A DNA stretch of 30,832 bases, from positions 1-30,832 of the IMG/VR virus record IMGVR_UViG_3300047491_000704; one strand, given 5' to 3'. Of the stretch, positions 6,635 to 13,680 are shown in pieces (positions within the stretch are counted from its first letter, which is position 1; each line of letters starts with the position of its first letter). The notes beneath the pieces were generated by a model, which saw only the letters and a program-made list of their open reading frames with translations, was not told the DNA's origin and searched no databases. The stretch is from a virus. Made by a program: the position numbers and the translations under genes.

Positions 6635-8029
6635 TTAGGAAGCAGTGATGGTACCCTTCACGTACATGTAGGGGTTCAGCATTTTCTTGCCGTAGGCAGT
6701 GGCGAAGCCTCTGCGACCAACAAAATCTTCGGTCATTAGGAACTGAGTAGCGAAGATTGGGAGGTACGGGGCGTATACATAACCCGCATCGAGGAACATA
6801 TCACCCTTATAACCTACGAGGTATGCGCTGTCGGCATAGTAGGGGTTCTTATAAACCTTCCACTTACCATCAATCACACCGATGTAGCAGGGGCCGTTCT
6901 GACGCCCGCTAGTTGCAGGCTGGAAGCGCGGCATACCAAAGCTTTCGATGATGTTAGCAGCATCCCGACCGCAGACAATGAAATTACCAGACGCACGCTG
7001 AGTGGACATGTAAATTTTGTTACTGCACTCTACAAGGTGATCTAGGAAGTTCAGCTTATGGTCATAGGCGGAAATTTCGGTTGAGGCAGGGGTCTTATCC
7101 CAACTTGCGGTATTACCAGCCTGCACGTACAGATCGTTCATGATTTCGCCATCAATTTCATGCAGGATTTCACTGGTCACTGCTTCAAGAAGAGCGAGGT
7201 CAATGTCAATACCGTAAGCCATTTTCACGTCATAACCAGCGGAGAAGGCATAAAGAGCCTTTAGACGGCGGTTCTGAGCGCGGATGATAGTTTCATCAAC
7301 CTTGAAGGTAACTTCGGGTACGACAGAGGGGCCGAATTCCTGATTGTACTGATAAGTAGCAACTACGTCTGCGCTAGTTTCACTGTTGAAAGTGATCGAG
7401 AAAGCGCCAGTAGAGTAGTTAAGAGTACCAGTAACGCCAGTAGCAGCAAGCGTGGCAGTACCATCGCCAGCATCAGTTTCTACCAGAGTGGTATTCCCAC
7501 AAGAAATTTCTACCGAACCTGCAACTACAGGGGTGTAGGCAAGGTTACCAGTGTAGCTCGTAGCGCCATCGGTACCAAGCATTTCTTCCTCAATAGTTTC
7601 CGAGGAGTAGTTGTACTTGTTGGCAGCGCCCGTGACGGGGTCAAACATTAGGCTGTTCTTTACGATGTTGCCTTTCTGTGAGCCGAACAGATACTTCAGG
7701 TAGAAAACCTGACCAACTTTCTGCTGCATGGGCTGAACGCTTACCAGTTCCTCAGCGATAAGATTCGGCATTACTGCAGTAATCATGTCGAAGACGTACT
7801 TGGTGAACGGGCCTACATCACTAGACTGAGTGGCTTCATTCAGACGCATAAAGCGATTAATTTCATTCTGGGTATTTTCCAGCAGGATAGCGAGACGTAG
7901 ACGCTGATCAACCGGAAGTTCACCCTTCACGGCTTCCGCAGCTTCCAGCTTGCTCCCCCAGTTCTCCATTAGGCGACCCGAAAAGTCCGAGCCATAAATT
8001 TCAGTTAGAGTCATGCCAGACTTATACAT
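6635..8029 (-). CDS. Major capsid protein, T4 gp23 family
   Basis: A 464-residue precursor of the capsid shell. Alignment by eye with T4 gp23 is clear around AVMPNLIAEELVSVQPM and KVGQVFYLKYLFG, which match the gp23 segment containing IPNLIAFDICGVQPM. I place the start at the ATG at 8029, which has GGAGG seven bases upstream; an in-frame ATG at 8044 lacks that spacing. With this start, the sequence LNE65|A66 falls at the same residue number as the gp21 cut in T4 gp23, so residues 1-65 are a propeptide. Residues about 165-230 form a Gly/Thr-rich insertion (SVEIS..., GTLNYSTGAFSITFNS) seen in many gp23 relatives. The upstream gene ends at 8044. Confidence 0.9.
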   Translation of the reverse strand: MYKSGMTLTEIYGSDFSGRLMENWGSKLEAAEAVKGELPVDQRLRLAILLENTQNEINRFMRLNEATQSSDVGPFTKYVFDMITAVMPNLIAEELVSVQPMQQKVGQVFYLKYLFGSQKGNIVKNSLMFDPVTGAANKYNYSSETIEEEMLGTDGATSYTGNLAYTPVVAGSVEISCGNTTLVETDAGDGTATLAATGVTGTLNYSTGAFSITFNSETSADVVATYQYNQEFGPSVVPEVTFKVDETIIRAQNRRLKALYAFSAGYDVKMAYGIDIDLALLEAVTSEILHEIDGEIMNDLYVQAGNTASWDKTPASTEISAYDHKLNFLDHLVECSNKIYMSTQRASGNFIVCGRDAANIIESFGMPRFQPATSGRQNGPCYIGVIDGKWKVYKNPYYADSAYLVGYKGDMFLDAGYVYAPYLPIFATQFLMTEDFVGRRGFATAYGKKMLNPYMYVKGTITAS

Positions 8030-8043
8030 GATAGATTCCTCCA

Positions 8044-9492
8044 TTATTTGCGGATATTTTTCAAGAGACTAATTGCAACGGATTCTTCTTGTGCAATATT
8101 TTTCTCTTCTGTAATGGCTTTCACCGAAGTCTTCCGCTCTACTAGCGAGGTTGACCCCGGCACCCTAGCCTTTAGTTTTGCGACAACTACATCAAAATCT
8201 TCTTTGGTAAACCCCTCGGGAAGTAGCTTCTCGACTTCATTTAGTGGAAGGGCAAATGCATTTACGATAGATTCTTTAAGTAGTTTCGCATAGTTTTCTG
8301 CACGAAGACGTTGTGTACTAATTTCCTCGTACAATGTGTCCATACGTTCATCAAGGCGTTTTGCTTCCTGCATAACCTTGCTGGTTTGTGCTTCTTTTTT
8401 CTCAAGAAGCGCAAATGTCGAAAGATAATCAGCACTTATCCGAGTGCTTTTTGTCTGTACTTCAGACAGTTCATGACGCAATTCCGACACTTCCTGTTCT
8501 TTTTCTTCGACAATCTCCTGCGATTCATTCACAGTTTCACGAGCGCTGGATAGTTGCAGAGAAACATCAGCAACAGCATCCATTAAGAAATAGGTACGTT
8601 CCGAGATGTCAGACAAGTCTTGCTCTATACAACGACGAAGCCGACGTTCTAACTCAAGGTCAGAAGAAGTGTCCCTCCCTTCGCTAAGTCGGAAAATTTC
8701 GTCTTTTAGAGACTTGATTTGCTGGTGCGCTTCCTCAAGGAGTGAAGTGACTCCATCACGCACATTACCGGCAACAACCCTTTCCTGCACTTCGGTAATA
8801 ATATCCGAAAAATACTCACTATCAGCGTAACGCAGAACATTCTCGACTATCTGGAGTTGGCTTGCGTCATACCCTCCAAGACCCTCGGAAATCGCCTTTA
8901 GCAAATTCGGATGGTTAATAAATTCTTGTGCTTCGTTAATTAGTTGAATACTTTCATCCACTACAGAGAGACGGCTACTCTTGAAGGAGGGGCAGGGTAC
9001 AAAATCATACGTAAAAAATACGTAATCGCTTTCATTCACTCGCTCCTTTTCTCCTTCCTTTACTGTAGTACCGGCACCGCGAGAAGAGATTCCTATTGTA
9101 CTGCCATACTCAACTAACGTATTAATGACTCTTCCTGCCGGGGTATCTAAAATATCTGCCGTACCGTAAATAACACCTTCCTTAAATTGAAGACTCGTAA
9201 TACAGTGACTTACTTCTGGTAAGTAAATTTCAAAACGGTTCGCGGGGTGACTCGCTTCCCCAAAGAGAGTCTTATTAGCTAACATTTCTTTCGTATAGGA
9301 AGACTCTACAATTTTCTTTTTTAACAAGTCCGATGAATATAGCCGTTTATTTCTGTTATCGTCTTTAGAGACAGAATCGGCTACGGAGAATACCCCTTTC
9401 ACAGTACGGAGTACACCGCTTCTCTGTGAAGGCTCTGCTCCCTCGACAATCTCAAGACGGGTATGGTGAATTTCATTTATTTGTTGTTTCAT
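8044..9492 (-). CDS. Prohead protease fused to a scaffold-like coiled coil
   Basis: A 482-residue fusion. Residues 1-175 match the T4 gp21 prohead protease family: the catalytic His lies in FGEASHP (H82), the catalytic Ser in GISSRG (S136 or S137), and VPCPSFKSSRLS ends the domain. T4 gp21 has His85 and Ser140, so spacing agrees. The remaining 300 residues are helical, with long charged coiled coil at about 245-400, as expected of a core scaffold (the role of the separate T4 gp22). Likely self-cut sites are INE7|I and LINE187|A, the latter between protease and scaffold. The protein ends in SLLKNIRK. Ribosome site GGGGGAGTTGATAC precedes the ATG. Confidence 0.85.
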   Translation of the reverse strand: MKQQINEIHHTRLEIVEGAEPSQRSGVLRTVKGVFSVADSVSKDDNRNKRLYSSDLLKKKIVESSYTKEMLANKTLFGEASHPANRFEIYLPEVSHCITSLQFKEGVIYGTADILDTPAGRVINTLVEYGSTIGISSRGAGTTVKEGEKERVNESDYVFFTYDFVPCPSFKSSRLSVVDESIQLINEAQEFINHPNLLKAISEGLGGYDASQLQIVENVLRYADSEYFSDIITEVQERVVAGNVRDGVTSLLEEAHQQIKSLKDEIFRLSEGRDTSSDLELERRLRRCIEQDLSDISERTYFLMDAVADVSLQLSSARETVNESQEIVEEKEQEVSELRHELSEVQTKSTRISADYLSTFALLEKKEAQTSKVMQEAKRLDERMDTLYEEISTQRLRAENYAKLLKESIVNAFALPLNEVEKLLPEGFTKEDFDVVVAKLKARVPGSTSLVERKTSVKAITEEKNIAQEESVAISLLKNIRK

Positions 9493-9562
9493 GTATCAAC
9501 TCCCCCACGACATACCATTAAAACTGGAGTTTATCCGAGAATTTTTACAGGCTTTTCTGCTA

Positions 9563-9575
9563 GATATATATAATT
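9563..9575 (-). promoter_or_regulatory. AT-rich promoter-like element before the protease gene
   Basis: The minus strand reads AATTATATATATC in the 194-base spacer between the VWA-gene terminator and the protease start at 9492. Because a strong terminator lies just upstream, a promoter is needed here to express the protease and capsid genes. The element resembles those at 67-84 and 5459-5470. The rest of the spacer is AT-rich with no other recognised feature. Confidence 0.45.
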
Positions 9576-9620
9576 CAAATGTTTTTATTTGTGTAAATAA
9601 TAATGTATGAGGGGAAACGC

Positions 9621-9660
9621 AGAAAAAAAGACCTCAGTATTTTTCAATACTGAGGTCTTT
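9621..9660 (-). terminator. Strong intrinsic terminator ending the MoxR-VWA block
   Basis: Perfect inverted repeat of 14 bases (AAAGACCTCAGTAT at 9627-9640, ATACTGAGGTCTTT at 9647-9660) with a 6-base loop. On the minus strand it is followed by an uninterrupted T-run (seven Ts, 9629-9623). This is the clearest terminator in the window. It separates the VWA block from the protease and capsid genes. Confidence 0.93.
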
Positions 9661-9686
9661 AGCAGCTAGAGTTGTTGTATTTTGTT

Positions 9687-10769
9687 TTACTTTACCCGAA
9701 TTATACGGTTGCTCCCTACATTTCCGAGGGCGATATCTCTATCTGTTAATGTCGCAGCTTTTTCGTCATAAAGACGAACGCTTTGAATTTGTTCAGCAGG
9801 AGTAGACCCCCCTTGACCCGGAATTAAAACCCATATTAAATGGTCATAGTGGCTTTTAATAAACCCTTTAACACGAGCGTCAACTTTACCAGTAATATTG
9901 CCGTAAGTATCCCTACTACTATCTGACCACTCCGCATCCGTAAGCACGATAATAACATCTGGCTTTGGAACTTTTTTCATCATCATCATAAATCCGACAT
10001 CTGGATAAGTACCGCCCTGAGGAACTTCTTTCTGTCTAGTCTCGATAGAGCCTGTAAGATTATTAAAATTTCTCAGCTTTGTATAGTCAGTGGGATGTGC
10101 CGGGGAGTTATCTGACCATAAAATAAGATGGAATTCGCACTTTGAAAGCTTCCGCTTACTTGCTTGTAGAAAATTTCTAATCTCAATAAGTGCAGATTCA
10201 AATTTACTTGCTTCCATAGAACCCGAATTATCCATGAGGAATACGACGTGTTTAGGTACCTGAACATCAACATCCTTTCCCGGTTGATCTTCATACCTCG
10301 GGTTTTCTGCTTCAGGGTCATAGACAACCGACCACCCGAAACAATTTTGCAGTGCGTATTGTAGGGCTTTTCTCCAAGCGACTAGTTTTTTTGCGGAAGC
10401 GCGTTTCACTACACGGTTAAGCCCTATCGCCCCCATAATACCCAATTCTTGCGAAGTATGTTCCTTACCCTCACTAGTAAAAAATTCTTTTGTTTTATTT
10501 GTCTGGTGTTCCGCAGATGTCGGGTCTTTTGGTTTTGAGAAATTATAAGTGTGGCCCGGATTGTTCGAACTCCACTCTGTCTGGGTAGTCTGCTGATTTA
10601 TGTCATCAATTTCTTGCTCAATTCGAGAGGGGGCAGAAGTTTTCTCATGAAACGAGTAGACTTCATACTTTCCATCCGGTCGAATATTACCTATAATACC
10701 AACGGTCTTTTCCCCTTTTCCTCGGTTGACAAAGACCTTTTGGCCGATAGAAAATGTCTGCTGTGCCAT
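9687..10769 (-). CDS. VWA (von Willebrand A) domain protein, DUF2201 C-terminal type
   Basis: A 360-residue protein. Residues 8-45 form a small SH3/KOW-like segment (IGQKVFVNRGKGEKTVG), then a polar linker. A VWA-like domain spans about 170-320. Its metal-ion site is intact: DNSGSM at 180-185, GGTYPD at 252-257 and LTDAEWSD at about 276-283. The Gly-Gly-Thr-x-Pro-Asp form is typical of VWA-like domains of DUF2201/COG3864 proteins, which bacteria encode next to MoxR ATPases. I chose the ATG at 10769 over a GTG one codon earlier, because GAGG then has eight-base spacing. It lies 13 bases after the Q/N-rich gene and ends the block before the terminator. A substrate-holding partner of the ATPase is likely. 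Confidence 0.85.
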   Translation of the reverse strand: MAQQTFSIGQKVFVNRGKGEKTVGIIGNIRPDGKYEVYSFHEKTSAPSRIEQEIDDINQQTTQTEWSSNNPGHTYNFSKPKDPTSAEHQTNKTKEFFTSEGKEHTSQELGIMGAIGLNRVVKRASAKKLVAWRKALQYALQNCFGWSVVYDPEAENPRYEDQPGKDVDVQVPKHVVFLMDNSGSMEASKFESALIEIRNFLQASKRKLSKCEFHLILWSDNSPAHPTDYTKLRNFNNLTGSIETRQKEVPQGGTYPDVGFMMMMKKVPKPDVIIVLTDAEWSDSSRDTYGNITGKVDARVKGFIKSHYDHLIWVLIPGQGGSTPAEQIQSVRLYDEKAATLTDRDIALGNVGSNRIIRVK

Positions 10770-10782
10770 CACTTTATCCTCA

Positions 10783-11754
10783 CTACGCCCACGGTGGAGT
10801 TACCGGCTTATCTGTTTTATTTGCCGGGTCGTACTTTACATTTGACGCACCCTTAGGTGCATATCGGTTTATCTGATTCTGTGAGACGATTTTCGGCTGT
10901 CCTGTCACATATTCATCCCACCAGTTTTTCTGATTCTGCTGATTCTGCTGATTCTGCTGATTCTGCTGATTCTGCTGATTCTGCTGATTCTGCTGATTCT
11001 GCTGATTCTGCTGATTCTGCTGATTCTGCTGATTCTGCTGATTCTGCTGATTCTGCTGATTCTGCTGATTCTGCTGATTCTGCGGATTCTGCTGATTCTG
11101 CTGATTCTGCTGATTCTGCTGGTTCTGCTGTCCTTGGCCCTGCTGATTCTGCTGATTCTGCTGTCCTTGGCCCTGCTGATTCTGCTGATTCTGCTGTCCT
11201 TGGCCCTGCTGATTCTGCGGATTTTTCTGATTCTGCTGATTCTGCTGATTCTGCTGATTCTGCGGATTCTGCTGATTCTGCGGATTCTGCGGATTCTGCT
11301 GATTCTGCGGATTCTGCCCCTGTGAAGGAGAGCCGGGAGGATTACTTGGCTGGAAAGGGTTTTGGCTTTGCCCTTGACCTTGGCCCTGCTGTCCTTGTCC
11401 CTGCTGATTCTGCTGATTCTGCTGTCCTTGGCCCTGCTGATTCTGCGGATTCTGCGGATTCTGCTGATTCTGCGGATTCTGCTGATTCTGCTGATTCTGC
11501 GGTCCTTGGCCCTGCTGATTCTGCGGATTCTGCTGATTCTGCTGATTCTGCTGATTCTGCTGATTCTGCGGTCCTTGGCCTGAATCCTGATTTTGAGGAT
11601 TGCCGGTTTGTTTTGCCCGCTGCTCTCCTTCTTTATCAACGTATGGCTCTAGCGCATCTAGGGAGAATGCGCCAATAAGTTTACCTAGTATATATCCCCC
11701 GAGAGTTTTCACCTCTTCAAGGAGACGTACATATGCTGTTTCTAAATTTTTCAT
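10783..11754 (-). CDS. Q/N-rich low-complexity repeat protein
   Basis: A 323-residue protein. Residues 1-45 are a helical head (NLETAYVRLLEEVKTLGGYI) and the last 50 residues are a non-repetitive tail (WWDEYVTGQPKIVSQNQ, then KPVTPPWA). Everything between is built from short units QNQ, NPQ and GQG encoded mainly by CAGAATCAG, about 17 in one uninterrupted run. Such Q/N-rich stretches are disordered and can self-associate (prion-like composition). The start overlaps the upstream stop as TAATG (11752-11756), with GGGGAGGGCA as ribosome site, so it is coupled to the HExxH gene. It may link the HExxH and VWA proteins. Function is inferred from position only. Confidence 0.8.
   Translation of the reverse strand: MKNLETAYVRLLEEVKTLGGYILGKLIGAFSLDALEPYVDKEGEQRAKQTGNPQNQDSGQGPQNQQNQQNQQNQQNPQNQQGQGPQNQQNQQNPQNQQNPQNPQNQQGQGQQNQQNQQGQGQQGQGQGQSQNPFQPSNPPGSPSQGQNPQNQQNPQNPQNQQNPQNQQNQQNQQNQKNPQNQQGQGQQNQQNQQGQGQQNQQNQQGQGQQNQQNQQNQQNQQNPQNQQNQQNQQNQQNQQNQQNQQNQQNQQNQQNQQNQQNQQNQQNQQNQQNQKNWWDEYVTGQPKIVSQNQINRYAPKGASNVKYDPANKTDKPVTPPWA
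10930..11580. repeat. Minisatellite of 9-base units (CTGATTCTG on +)
   Basis: The plus strand repeats CTGATTCTG, interrupted by GCGGATTCTG and TGTCCTTGGCCCTG variants. About 17 identical units run without a break from 10930 to about 11082. All units keep the coding frame on the minus strand, so copy-number change by slippage or recombination would lengthen or shorten the protein without breaking it. Open frames on both strands through this stretch are a by-product of the repeat. Confidence 0.95.
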
Positions 11755-13142
11755 TATGCCCTCCCCAAATTCACAAGACCCGGATTTGATTTAAAGTGAT
11801 CTTCCAGCCACTTTTCAATATCGGGGATTTTAGCAGGGTCTACTTGCTGAATTACTGCCTGCCCGGTACGGTCATCAATATCTGTGACAATGAATACTTT
11901 ATTAGGGTCAGTTTCATCCCAAATAACGTCACCCTTATAAAACTTTCTCCCTTGCCGCACTTCCACAGGATTCTTCATTAAGCGAAGAACTAGGAAGTGG
12001 ACCATGCGCACAAAATTTACGGAGGAATTGCTAAAAGCATCCGAGTATGTGTTTTTCGGGTAAATAATTTTTAGAATAAATTTACCCCCTGCCGCGAGAT
12101 CAGAACGGGGAGTAAGTTTTCCCTCTACAGGATAGCTTACATATTTACTGAATTCTTCTAATACTGCATCCAGAATTTTGGAAACCGGCTTCCCAACAAA
12201 CTCATCTTGTAAAGTAGCTTCTTGGCGATCAATAGCGTCAGACTGCCCTTTTTTGCTACTACCAAAGATAGTTTCATCCCCGATCATAAACGCAGGCGTC
12301 ACGGGCTTATTTACAAACCTTTTATCGTACAGAAGGTCAGTTAGCGCCATATTAATATATGCATCTTCTGAGATGTTTGAAAGGTTATGATCAGTGCAGT
12401 CTGCGAATACTTGTGAACGATTAATTAAATGTTCTTCCATGCGATGGGATAATTCGTGACAAATTCCAAAAACAAGATTATAAAAGTACATATTCTCAAA
12501 GGAAGTATACCGACTCTTGTTGTAGAAGTAGTCAAATAAAGTTGTGCGTATAGGAGTATACGTGTTAAAAAGTAACAGGTAGCGGTTCATTTCTTCCGAC
12601 CATCCCATAGCATAGGTGCGGTTGAAGTTCGGCATAGTTACCTGTACAGCTTCTCCGTTAGGACCTTGCGTTACCCCTGTAACATAGGTATCGTCAATCA
12701 TGTATGTATCATTAAGGGCATTCGCAAAGGCGGTAGACCGTTGGGTAATATATTCAGATACTTTATCAATATACTGTTTCCAGAGAAGGTCAGCATCTAC
12801 GCGCATGAGTACTTCATTCTCAATTTTGGAGAATGAGTCGAAGCGACGTATCGCTGGAAGAACGGCTTCCTTCCCTTGATCTTCCGGTAAATACTCTTGA
12901 TCGACAATTTTGAATGCGATTTGCTGTTTGATATCAGGAAACGCCGGGTCAGGGGACTCAAACACGGGAGCAAAACCGACTTTTAATGTCAGCAACTCAC
13001 CTTTCGTAGTCTCCAGACGAACGATAAAGTACATAACTTCTGGGTTATTATCTTTAGGAGGGGGAGGTTGATCGTTAATACTATTACTAACCTCCCGCAA
13101 GAAGTCTTCAAGCTGCCATATGTTTGTAATGTCCTTAGCCAT
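11754..13142 (-). CDS. HExxH metallopeptidase-like protein, DUF2201 N-terminal type
   Basis: A 462-residue protein. At 229-233 lies HELSH within ICHELSHRMEEHLINRSQVF, followed by DCTDHNL and EDAYINMAL at about 248-266. In DUF2201/COG3864 proteins a zincin-like HExxH helix is likewise followed by an Asp/Asn pair (NxAxDxxIN), so this gene looks like the N-terminal half of that family, the C-terminal VWA half being the gene at 9687. Whether it cleaves proteins is unknown; bacterial members are suspected to be binding modules. The start has GGGAGTGTAACA upstream; the stop overlaps the Q/N-rich gene. Confidence 0.7.
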   Translation of the reverse strand: MAKDITNIWQLEDFLREVSNSINDQPPPPKDNNPEVMYFIVRLETTKGELLTLKVGFAPVFESPDPAFPDIKQQIAFKIVDQEYLPEDQGKEAVLPAIRRFDSFSKIENEVLMRVDADLLWKQYIDKVSEYITQRSTAFANALNDTYMIDDTYVTGVTQGPNGEAVQVTMPNFNRTYAMGWSEEMNRYLLLFNTYTPIRTTLFDYFYNKSRYTSFENMYFYNLVFGICHELSHRMEEHLINRSQVFADCTDHNLSNISEDAYINMALTDLLYDKRFVNKPVTPAFMIGDETIFGSSKKGQSDAIDRQEATLQDEFVGKPVSKILDAVLEEFSKYVSYPVEGKLTPRSDLAAGGKFILKIIYPKNTYSDAFSNSSVNFVRMVHFLVLRLMKNPVEVRQGRKFYKGDVIWDETDPNKVFIVTDIDDRTGQAVIQQVDPAKIPDIEKWLEDHFKSNPGLVNLGRA

Positions 13143-13195
13143 TTGTTACACTCCCGCTATCTAGTATACTCATATGCCTGCAGTATGTCTATACC

Positions 13196-13624
13196 CTAAG
13201 AAGGGATATTGACAGATTTTTCAAAGTGGAGTACTTCACGCTCACGCTTTAACATCTCTTCAGCAAGCGCAAAGGTAGGAACGTCATAATTTCCGCCAGA
13301 GACGCTGCTGATAAATGTTACCCGTTTAGGGGAAATAGAGAAATACGTACCTAGAGCATGGAACGTAAAGGTAAAATCAAGCGTACAGGTATACTTACTC
13401 TCCATATTATATGAGAGGGAAAGTACAGTTTGACTTTTTTCAACTCTCGCATTGTTAGCCATGCGAGGGATATCTAGTAAACGATCACGTAGCTCTAAGT
13501 ATGAAGCCCCCGAGATTGACCCTGTAGTAGTTTCCCCTGTCACTAGTACATCATTAATCTGTACTTCAGAGAGTAGATAGCCTGCGTCTTCTAGTAAATC
13601 CATAAGAACGGAAATTGTATACAT
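13196..13624 (-). CDS. Small unknown protein of the MoxR-VWA block
   Basis: A 142-residue protein I do not recognise. It begins with a helix (MYTISVLMDLLEDAGYLL), continues with alternating strands rich in Ser and Thr (TTTGSISGASYLELRDRL, FTFTFHALGTYFSI) and ends with a basic helix (AEEMLKREREVLHFEKS). Two conserved-looking Gly-rich turns hint at a beta sandwich. It has an excellent ribosome site (GGAGGATTTCTCTA) and sits between the ATPase and the HExxH gene, which suggests an accessory or substrate protein. Confidence 0.6.
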   Translation of the reverse strand: MYTISVLMDLLEDAGYLLSEVQINDVLVTGETTTGSISGASYLELRDRLLDIPRMANNARVEKSQTVLSLSYNMESKYTCTLDFTFTFHALGTYFSISPKRVTFISSVSGGNYDVPTFALAEEMLKREREVLHFEKSVNIPS

Positions 13625-13649
13625 TAGAGAAATCCTCCAAAGAGTGGGA

Positions 13650-13671
13650 GGGGAGGGGTAGTACCCTCCCC
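13650..13671 (-). terminator. GC-rich hairpin after the ATPase gene
   Basis: GGGGAGGG (13650-13657) and CCCTCCCC (13664-13671) form an 8-base stem with a 6-base loop, in the 56-base spacer between the ATPase stop and the next start. No T-run follows on the minus strand, so full termination is unlikely; pausing, attenuation or mRNA processing fits better. The stem is the same as at 3837-3872. Confidence 0.45.
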
Positions 13672-13680
13672 CTGTTTAAG

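Noticed and set aside
9687-10769. Tail-fibre or adhesin function for the VWA protein
   Set aside because: VWA domains can be adhesive, but the metal-site arrangement and the MoxR and HExxH neighbours fit a MoxR partner better.
10930-11580. CRISPR array
   Set aside because: Repeats are 9 bases with no unique spacers; the tract is a coding minisatellite.
10857-11678. Long plus-strand frame of repeated Asp-Ser-Ala opposite the Q/N-rich gene
   Set aside because: It is the antisense reading of the CAGAATCAG repeat, has no ribosome site or non-repetitive body, and the minus-strand frame has clear ends, a ribosome site and coupling to its neighbour.
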